In this document: positions 1 through 8,900 of the stretch, piece by piece
How the letters are laid out: the number at the start of each line of letters is the position of its first letter
Numbering within the stretch: the stretch's first letter is position 1
From: Strix aluco
Lineage: Eukaryota; Chordata; Aves; Strigiformes; Strigidae
Length of the DNA stretch: 64,000 nt
Assembly (NCBI RefSeq): GCF_031877795.1
Contig: NC_133971.1
Span: 9,091,973 to 9,155,972 of the forward strand
Reading direction: 5' to 3'
Program-made: the position numbers and the translations under genes
The notes under the pieces: generated by a model
Told to the model about the DNA's origin: nothing
The model's database searches: none
The model's input: the letters and a program-made list of their open reading frames with translations, nothing else

Positions 1-1838
1 GTGTCGATGGACAAGCAGGCAGCGCCATAATATTTGGACAGGGCAACCGCTGCTGCTGTCTTTCCTTGAGAGAGAGGAAGAGTGCTCGGTGACTCTTGCA
101 TGTGAAGCATTTTCAGGACAGGCTCTAGAAAGTCCCCAGACAGGATTTCAAAGTTTCAAGGACAGTTGGAAATCAAGTGCCCCTTTAGGGGAGACCATGA
201 GGGAGGTAGTTGAGCATGGCTAGAAGCATTGTCCTCTAGAGCCAGGAGGATCACCTCCACCTCACATCCAGCTGAGCACTTTGTCCCTCGTGGTGACCTC
301 AACCCTGGGCCAGAACATTGTTTCGAGCCCTGTCCCGCCACCACTCAGAGTGTTCACCAGCCTGTGCTGGCCAGCGCTGCCTCAGGCAACATCTGGGCAC
401 GGTCTGGGGGTCAGCGTGGGCGAGGGACTGCTCCCACGAGGCAACATGGGCACTAGGCACTGTGCTCCCACGAAGCAATGGGGACATGGCCACCCTGTGT
501 GGGGGAACGATAGCCTAGCTGTGTGGACACAGGGTGAGCCACAGCACTTGCCCCAGCTGGTGAAGGCCTGGGACCATTTCATGTACCAGCAGAGCTGTGG
601 CTTACCTCGCTTCGCTTCAACTGGTCAACCAAGCACCACGGCCCACCAGGATGTGTCTCTCCTGCTTCCCCCCTCCTTGCAGCCACGGGCTGTGGCTCAC
701 CTACCTGTCAGAGGTGCCCCATGGATGATGACGATGATCCCTCTGCAGTTTCGGGCCGCGCGCCCCTCTGCAGAGATATCGATGCCAAGGTGGCGGGCGA
801 TGGCCCTATAGACAGGGCTGTCGGCCAGTTCTCCCGTGGCCGCCTTGCTGCTGGTGATGCTCTGCCGATGCTCTGCTGTGCAGAACCAGATAGAACAGTC
901 AGCCTCCTGCCTACCTATGATCCTGATCATCCTCCCCATCCCCTCAGATCCTGGGAGAGAAGACTCTGCTGAAACCAACACCACACCGAGGTCTCACCAT
1001 GCCCCTCCTTTAGGCTTGTGCAGATCAGGATCTGCCCTAGATGGTGGTCAAGGTGCCTGTTCAGAGTATAGGAAATGGGGTGGCAGAAAGAGGAAAGAGC
1101 AAGCATTTGGCAATACCTAAAAGGACTGGGCCAAATCTCCCGTGCCCTGTCAACATGGTCCTCATGGGAGTTTGGTCCCAGGTCCTGTTGAGTAAGGGGG
1201 GGACAGGCAGAACCAGTCATTTTACACCATCCCAAGGGAGAGGGTCCATTTGCGGATCAAGCGATTATCCAAAAGCTGGATGCTTTAGGAATATTATACC
1301 AGGAGATGTAGCTGGGCTCTGAATTCACCATAACAGCATTTGCAAAGAGCTCCCACCTTTGCCCTTAGGAGGTCACCAAAAGCCATCTCGGCTTGCAGTG
1401 TCACGCAGGACAGAGAGCGCGCTGCCCTGCCTAGGAAAGGGAACAGCATCATCCTGATCCCAGCAGCTCCTGGGGGAAAAGGTGCTCATTTGGCAAAACT
1501 GGGGAGAACCTCTCTGGCCTCTCACTTGTCCCTGCCCTGTCTGCAACGTTACCCATCCCCTGTCTTTTCTCAACACCTTCCTCCTCCTCCACATTCAGAT
1601 TTAGAGTCCACCTTGTTGGACTGGCTTTCATCAAACACGGAGGGGAAAATGAATGAGCTCTGGGATGAGACAGTGTGAATGATCCCAGCAGAGGACTTTC
1701 TTCCTTGATCTGACACAGATTGGACATTTTCAAAGTTTGCTGAGGAGGAAGGACACGGGGAGGGAAGAAGAGGGTGGACATGGCCAGGCAATCTGCTCTT
1801 TGCCATTTGCCACTTTACATGGCCACGTATTTGTTTTT
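1..1838. other. Non-repeated left flank of the array
   Basis: This stretch is not found in the later units; sequence shared with units 2 and 3 begins at 1839. It is moderately GC-rich and holds one convincing minus-strand exon (705-875, HYDIN-like). The remaining open frames are short, overlap each other on both strands and show no domain I recognise. Imperfect short direct repeats of the type gctcccacgaGGCAAcatggg / gctcccacgaAGCAAtggggA lie around 430-485. No other gene can be supported here. Confidence 0.8.
705..875 (-). pseudogene. HYDIN: HYDIN-like exon fragment (adenylate-kinase-like P-loop region)
   Basis: On the minus strand an open segment runs from a CAG acceptor (exon start about 875, or 872 with the neighbouring AG) to a donor at CTGACAG|GTAGGT (exon end 705). 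It encodes residues ending in a conserved-looking run, RHLGIDISAEGRAARN followed by IIVIIHGAPLTG. The exon stops inside a Walker A motif, G-x-x-x-x-G-[K], so the lysine would come from the next exon. This resembles the nucleotide-binding stretch of HYDIN, the very large central-pair protein of motile cilia and sperm flagella. The identification is from memory of the family and is moderate. The neighbouring HYDIN exons are not visible in 1-1838, so this may be one exon of a gene running off the left edge or an isolated fragment. The exon itself has no stop or frameshift. Confidence 0.5.
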
Positions 1839-2227
1839 GTTAAACTGTATCTGAAAGGGGCCAGACAGCTGCCACAGCTGGCAGAAAGCAAGCGGCAGGA
1901 GTGCATGCCAGGGCTGAGAGGTCCTGCCTCCGCTCCTGGCTTGCCCCTCCCCAGCATCTCTGATGACACTCTCTCCTTTAGGAAGGAGCACCTTCAGTTA
2001 AATTAAACTGTGTTTTTTAAGTAAGATTAAATTTAAGCTGCTTTAGCTCTGAATAATTCCAGATAGCATGTCTAGGTAGTTTTAATGTGGGTTTAAGAAT
2101 CTTCTTCAAAATCTAATCAGACTAGCGTTCGTGAGGTCCTTTGTAGCCAGCTCTCAGTTTGTGCAAAGTGCCTGCAAAGTTAATGCAAGACTTGTGTGGT
2201 GTTACACACAGAGTCATTTAAAAGAAA

Positions 2228-2395
2228 ATAAAACCAGAAAGGACCTCTGCAGGGTGTCTAGTCTAATTTTGTGCTCCAGTCAGGTCTGGCTTCAAAACTG
2301 TCTTGGATTTTGAAAATGCCCAGCCTGAGGGGAGGGATTACACATCATCTCAGTCAGTGCTCGACTGTTCCTGTGGTGAAAGGAAAGAGGCAACG
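2228..2395 (-). mobile_element. Decayed CR1-like LINE 3' fragment (reverse orientation)
   Basis: The stretch AGAAAGGACCTCTGCAGGG-TGTCTAGTCTAA, followed by TTGGATTTTGAAAATGCCCAG and a GTTCCTGTGGTGAAAGGAAAG-like end, follows the order of the reverse complement of the avian/reptilian CR1 3' region (GGAAGGGACCTC..ATCTAGTCCAA..GGTTTTGAATAT..). Similarity is partial with several gaps, so this is an old truncated insertion. The same fragment recurs at 25354-25521 and 48480-48647. It supports a sauropsid source. It lies about 500 bp upstream of the predicted promoter. Confidence 0.5.
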
Positions 2396-2805
2396 GATAA
2401 AAGCTGTGCTTTCGATGGCAAGAAGGACCTTTATTTCTGTTGCAAATGCAGGGATTTCGGAACAAGGGATCAATACCTAGCTCTAGGCTATGGACAAAAC
2501 TGTAGCTGGATCATCTTGAAATGTTGGTCAGGGCCTTGGTCCAGCTTCGACTTTCAGAAATGACGTGGTAAATTGAGACACGAGATTCTTGACCCTTCTT
2601 GGAGGCTTGATGGGGAGTTTGAGGGTGGCTAAAGTGTTTTTGGGTGAGCTAAAGCCAGTATCCTCTCTCTGTTCAGAGCCATTGCAATGGCGGGTGCCAC
2701 ACAGTGTACTCGTTAAGAGCAGTGACAGTTAGGCCAGTGTAAACGATCTCAGGTGGAGGGGAGGAGAGATGTGCCCACCTGAGAGCCGGGCGGCTGGTGG
2801 AAGGC

Positions 2806-2881
2806 CCCTGGGGCGGGGCCTACCTGACGTCACAGGGCCGGTGTAACTGCCCGAGTTGTCCTGGCAACAGTCATTACAACA
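2806..2881 (+). promoter_or_regulatory. Candidate promoter, copy 1: GC box, CRE and RFX X-box
   Basis: Directly upstream of the predicted start codon are three textbook elements within 60 bp: a GC box GGGGCGGGGC (2810-2819), a full palindromic CRE TGACGTCA (2825-2832) and an X-box GTTGTCCTGGCAAC (2855-2868). The X-box is an imperfect palindrome close to the RFX consensus. The block is CpG-richer than its surroundings and has no TATA box at the usual spacing. CREM/CREB and RFX2 sites are known to co-occur at promoters active in spermatids, and RFX sites at motile-cilia genes. Transcription start and tissue are inferred, not seen. Confidence 0.65.
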
Positions 2882-2934
2882 ATGAGCCACCAACGCTGCG
2901 GGCAGCCTGCCTCTCAAGCACACTACACGGACAG
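2882..2934 (+). CDS. ELL2: Novel candidate first coding exon (copy 1)
   Basis: The ATG at 2882 opens 17 codons plus two bases (AG) ending at the donor ACAG|GTAAAA. The next exon begins with T, which completes AGT (Ser) and restores the SSGASQL run found at this position in human ELL2. The peptide has no similarity to the canonical ELL2 N-terminus that I can see. If translation does not start here, the first in-frame ATG downstream is the Met in [10 protein letters not shown] (exon 2). Same exon at 26008-26060 and 49134-49186. Confidence 0.6.
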
Positions 2935-5900
2935 GTAAAACTGATACCATTTGGACATGCAGAGACAATTTGGAATAGATTTACGCCCTAGCTAGCTGTC
3001 AGGACTGGAAAAAAGATTTTTCTTCACCTGTTAAGACAGGTTTAAAAGTTCCTGATACAACCATGCTTCTAAACGTGAACTAGCGCTTGGGCTCAACCTT
3101 TTCCAATGTTTTTATAGTTCTGGAGCCTCTCAACTCAGTTGCCTGGGACTTATACAGAACAAAATTACAGTGTGTGCCACAAGTGATTCCTATCCGACGA
3201 CCAAAGCGTGCATGGCCCAGCCAGAAGAGGAGTTGCGCAATGGAAGTGCAAAGGTTATTAAACCTGATGGGCCATTTTTAGGTATGGCGGTGTTTCATTT
3301 TTTACTAGATGCCTGTATGTTTTTAAACTCAGTAATTCATTTTTTCAGGATTCTTGGGAAAGTCGGTGTGTTCAGAGATCTCTGATGTAGGTAGCTTGCT
3401 CTCATGTTACAGTCTGCCCGTGCTGCTTTCAGACATTGGCCCTTTTTTTCCCCCGAGAAAGCCTGCCAGTCGTTCCTCGTTCCCATATCGCTTGACTGGT
3501 TGAAATTTTGACCACTGAGGTGAGGGATTTTACCACCCCATGCCCTGAAATTCTCTGGTTCAGTACGTAACGTTTTGTTTTTGTGACAGCACTTTTGAGG
3601 ACCTAAATACTGTGCTAAGTCATTAGCCTGAATTTGTAATCTAAAAAAATTCACACTGAGGAAGTCTCATATACAAGTTCATAGGCTTTATAGGAAAAAC
3701 TTTGCTTTCCACACTTGCTAATGCTGATTAAATTTTATTTATGTCTTGGCCATCAGTAAGCAACTGCTACCACAAGACCATGGTTGGTTTTCAAAAAAAA
3801 AAAAAAAAAAGTTAAAGTAAGGCAATGCTGGCATGGGAACATGGATTTCATCATTTTCCACAAAACAGAAAGCATTTAGGTGGTATTGTTTGTTATTAAA
3901 CTGCTCTGAGTACCGTTTTCCTGAGGAGCCTGGAGCTGGCTGCAGAGAGGTGCAAGGTGAGCATCCCCTTTCTAGGCACTCAGTGGTACGGGCAGCGGCG
4001 GTCCTGCCCGCAGCAGCGAGCTGAACCAGGTACATCCATCTTCATTACGTAAAACAGGCTCTCACTTGGCTGCGGCCGCAGTCGTCCGCCAGCACGGACA
4101 TCCCTGACAGCGATGGTACAACGCTTGCTCTGCCTCAGCAGGGCGTTTGAAGCCAGCTTTGTCACAGCTTTTTGGAGATACAACACTAAGTGTGTGTGGT
4201 CTTGACACTAAGGCAGCTCAGCACGGGTTGATACAGGGACATGGAGTGGGGACTGCTTCCCCTGTATTGTCTAAACTGCTCTTTAACGGCAGCGTGAGAG
4301 GAGCCACTTTCATGGATTTCAAAACTTCTCCTTGGGGAAGTTCTATTTTACATGTGAATGATCTGCATGATTCCTGTTGGTGGTTTAAATAGATCTTAAG
4401 CGAATATTTAACATTAAATAAATGGGGTCTGAAGATTGACAGTAGGACAGTTAGGATATTTGGGGGCACTTTTGTTTCAGACTGGCGTTGAGGAGGCTCA
4501 GGTAGGACAGGTCTTGTTGCTGGTAGGTCACGGGGGTGACTCTGCAGCGTGCTTCATGCAGTACAAATCAGGAACTGCGGTTGTTAATCATGTTAATGCT
4601 TGGTTATGTTCTCCGTTATTCTTTTTAAGGGATTCAGAGACATGACTTCAGGAGGTGTTTTGTTTGAATGCTGGTTACACCATCAGCTGTGCCGGGGGTG
4701 TGTGTGTGTGTATCTACACAGAAATTAACTTGTCCCGATGTTTGTAATGCATTCAATTTAAAACTGCTAAGTTCACACTGTTCAAAAAATGGAACTGTGT
4801 GCATTTGCATGATTAGCTTTCTTCTTGAAAACCAGAAGGGCAAAGTCCAGGGAACATGCAGGGTGCCAAGGTTATAAAGGTTTGGCCTCCACTGCAAAAC
4901 GGAAACAAATTCCTGCTACTCCTGAGGACAAGCAGTACCTAAGCACAGCTCAGTCTCTGTGTGTCTGATGGAGAGAGCAAGCTCCAGATTTTCTCACCAA
5001 TACTCATTAAGTGTCCCTCATGTACCAAACGTGAGCTGTTGGTTTCAAAAAAATAGCTGCTTTGTGTCACATCCTCTGTTGGATTGCAAACAGGTTTTAC
5101 TACAATGATTTTCTGTAACATTCTGATACTTTTCTGGGTTTTTTTGTTGGGTTTTTTTTTTTTTTTTTTTTTTTCCCTGCCTGATAGCAGAGCAAGGAGC
5201 TCAGGTCTTTTTCTGGAAAGCTGAGATTCAGCTCGGGTAGTGTTGTTTTTAAATTCTGGATGCGTTGCTTGCGCACACTTGCATTGTTCCTCCAGTTGAG
5301 AAACACATCTTTTTATAGAGTTTGATCCAAAATGCTGTGCAGGCCATGTTTTAAAACTTCTCCGGCCTTGATCCCAAGAACTGTTAAATTTTGGGTGTAC
5401 TGTTGCTGACAAACCTGGGGTTATTTAACACGAGGGGAACGTTTCAGCTTAAAACGTGGTGTAAGTTATGGTAGCTCAAAAGTGATCAACACCAAGTGTT
5501 GGTAGTTTCTTTAAGCAGTGATGTGATTAATTGTGTAGACTTGTTCTCCCTAGGCATTTACGGGGGATCCTTTAGTTATATGGAAGACCTTTGCATCACA
5601 CTTGGGAGTACTCTCCTGAAAAAAATGCCCGATTTTGAGTATTCGGTGCTTGAGCTTATAAACTGGAAAAATAATAAAAGCACCATGTATATAAATAATC
5701 AGTAAAGCCTTCCTACCGGCATCACTCCCCAGTTGTTTTAATACTGAATATTTCTTTGTTAATGCCCAGCTCGATGCAGCTTTGCTACCTGTATTCTTAT
5801 AGATCTTGAAATGCTAACTTAAGTCATTTTTAGAGTTTATCTGGCTTGGTAAAGTCTTTAAAACAACTTCCTTGTCTTCTGCCAATCTCCCACATCATTC

Positions 5901-8900
5901 TCTTTTTTTTTTTTTTTTTTTCTTTTTACCCTTATTTCAGGAAGAAAAGCACAGGTCAGAAAAGCACCACAAAAAATTCCAGATCCTGTGCCTGTGAGGA
6001 AGAGATCAACGCCCATGAACCCTGCAAACATAATAGGGAGGACTTGCACACAGAATGTGGTTTGTCGGCGGCCGTACAGGGATAGGGTGATTCATTTGTT
6101 GGCACTGAAGAATTACAAGAAACCAGAGTTACTCACTCGCTTGCGGAAAGATGGTGTCTACCAAAAGGACAAGAATTGCCTTGGAATGATCCTTCATCAG
6201 GTGAGATCATAGAGTTTGTGCCAGAAATTTTTCCTTCCTGCTATTCTTTTCAAAATAATTTTGAGCTGTGTCACTTCAGTGTTTAAATCAGAAAATAGTA
6301 AACAACTTAATGCTTCTTGTTGAAGTTTTTCAATAAACTTCATGCAGATGCCCCAAACTGCAAGTCAGTGTGAGGAAAGGAAAGACAGATGAAAAAATTC
6401 TTGGCGAGTGGTTTTGTTTTGCTAGAATGCCAGGCAGTATTAACTATTTCTAGCTTTGTTTCTCCTAATGTCTTATTTTTTCCCTCTCTCTTTTACTTGG
6501 ACTGCTTAGTTGAGAGAAGTTGACTGTGCGTTCTCTCAATTGTGTGAAATAGTTTGTCATAGTACTTCATGGTTTTTGTGACGAGTTTATGTGGAGAGAA
6601 ATTTGGTAACTGCAATCGCATGGGTTAGTACTTCGTTTGAACGTGGCTGGTGGCCTGTAAGTGGTGCTTGACTTCCCTTGGGATCTGTCGGAATTGCAAC
6701 CAAGGGAAGGGTGTTCCAGCGAAATCGTAAATGCTAAAGGTGGTGGTCCGATTTTGAGCATATTATTTCTTTGCTATCATGTGGACTGTGTCTTTACCTT
6801 CCTTGAAACTTTTTTTTATTCAGTAGCTTTTCCAGTGCTCCTTTAAGTTCCACCTGTATTTCTTTATCACATCCCTCAAAATTATTGGTAAGTCTATAAT
6901 GTTGTAGAGGTGAAACTTTTAAGCTGCGTGTTCAAGAGCGTCACTTATTAATTTGCTACAAAAACAGTTCAGAAAAGGCTTCTTAAAGTACCGTAAGATG
7001 CAGTGGCTCCTCCCTTACTTTTCAAATACTCCCTGTACCCACCGACTGTGGCTGAATTAGGCACGTATTAATGGGTGAAGTAGGAATATTTCCTACTTGT
7101 CTAGGAAAAAAGTGTTTGGGAACCTCTTAAAGTGAGCAAAATTCAACATTTATACAGCTTTGGTTGATCCTACACTGAATTCTAAAACCTCATTCCTTGA
7201 ATATGTTAAGTGTTATTGTTTTGTTTCCCCAGTGCGATGGTAGTTGTTTTTTTTCCACCCCGAAGACAGACACAATTTAATGACAGCCATGTTCTTACAT
7301 ACAAATTGAAGTAGTCAATCTATATTTTAAGTTGGTTATAAAATTCTAAAAGCTCAGCTCCCTAGAGCGTGAAAGGTGCAAAAACTTCCTCTTGTCCCAT
7401 TATGCTTGGCAATGTTTAAGGAGACTTTCCTGGAGTCTGTTTCCTGTATGTGGTGTGAACCTCAAGGAACCAGTACCTCAAGGTACTGGTTTGCATCAGA
7501 AGTGGTCGTGTTAGCAACGCTACACCCTGAAAAGCCTTGCTCATGTTTTTCTTAGCTCTGTAATGAGGTTTTTTTTTTGTACAAATCTAAAATCAGCAGC
7601 CTGAACTTGCTAAGATCTGATATGCACAGATTTGCTTCTCTTAGAATACAGCTTTAGTTGTTTTTAACAAGTGAATTACTGTTTAAGGGTATCTTTGTTA
7701 CTTTTAATTGGTTTTTTAGATGGGGACAGACAGACGTGGACACAGGCATGAATTTGCAGTATTTGCCATGTTTTAGAGGAAAAAAAAATAGGCTGAGCTG
7801 AAAAGTGGTGGTGGTGTGTTGATGAGTAGTTATTCCACATTTTGTGTCAGGCAAAGAGAGATAGTTTTGGGGGTTTTCCCTGAAACTCTGAACAGGTGTC
7901 AGGTGATGGAGTCTAAACCAGCACTTTGGGTGTCAATGATCTCAAGGGCTTTTTAGCTCATTTTAACCTTTTGAGTATACTTTGCATTTTTCTTAAGGAA
8001 GCTATAAGCCCATTTTATTTTCAAAGGTATAGAGCGAGGCATGCACACAAGCCTCTCGTGACAATACTGAACCCTGCGTCTGCAGAAGGAAGCGCACATC
8101 TGGCCTGCACACCTCCCCTTAAACATTTCAGCACTAAACTATCGTTAGACATGAGTACAGTTACTTTTTTCCCAATTGGTAAAACTTTGATATGGCTTAA
8201 AACTAATGGGATAGATGAAGAATTCATCTTTGTACCAGAAGGACTTGTCTAGCGCTAGTTAGGTTATCAGGTACAACTGTTCAGTAGACAGATACAGTTT
8301 CTTGTGGCCCAGGCACTTGAGAAAGCAAAGCAGTTCTGTTTCTCAAGACAAATGACGACATAGTGCGTTCATTAATGTGATGATGGAAAACAGGCGTTGT
8401 TCCAAGCACAGTCTGTGCTCTGCCATTGCCGTATAGCTGTGTACAACCAAAGAACAGCAGGTGTCCTCCTGAAGTTGAACAAATCTGAATTTGTATGTGG
8501 AGATAGTGTTCTTCAGTTCTTAAAACCAAACAAAACAACAAAAAGCCCCAAACAAAAAAAGGCAAACAAAACCCCCCACAAAACAGGCCTCTCAGCATAT
8601 TTCATGCAGTGAATATTTAAAGTTTTGGCATAGTTTGCCTTGATTCCCAGTGCTGTATTACAGACCCCTGGTGCAGAGAGAGGTTTGCAGCAGTTTGGGA
8701 TTTTCTTACCTTCAAATTTCTACATCCCAAGTTGACCACATTTTTAAAAATTGGTGCTCGTTACATGAGAGCTACTTGGATCTTCACATCTAAAAAACCC
8801 GGAAAACTGGTGTGTGATTCTGTTTTCAACTTTTATTTTACTTTGCAGTACCAATCTTATTTCTGCAGTGTGCATTTAGGTATCATGAACATTTATTTTC

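Larger units (their letters stand above)
3282..5940 (+). other. Intron after the first ELL-domain exon (copy 1)
   Basis: A 2.66 kb intron. It holds an A18 tract (3793-3810), a short CpG-rich patch with a NotI-type GCGGCCGC (about 3980-4125), a GT-repeat (about 4698-4711), a T23 tract (5152-5174) and the T19 tract that forms the next acceptor's polypyrimidine run (5903-5921). No exon could be supported in it. Confidence 0.7.

Noticed and set aside
2303-2563. 86-codon Cys-rich plus-strand ORF as a real upstream exon
   Set aside because: Its first part overlaps the CR1-like fragment, it shows no ELL2 similarity and no splice site links it to 3118 in phase. One of the inter-copy substitutions changes it (Phe to Leu) without sign of constraint.
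5100-5306. Lys-rich minus-strand ORFs around the T23 tract
   Set aside because: The Lys run is a translated poly(T) homopolymer in an intron.
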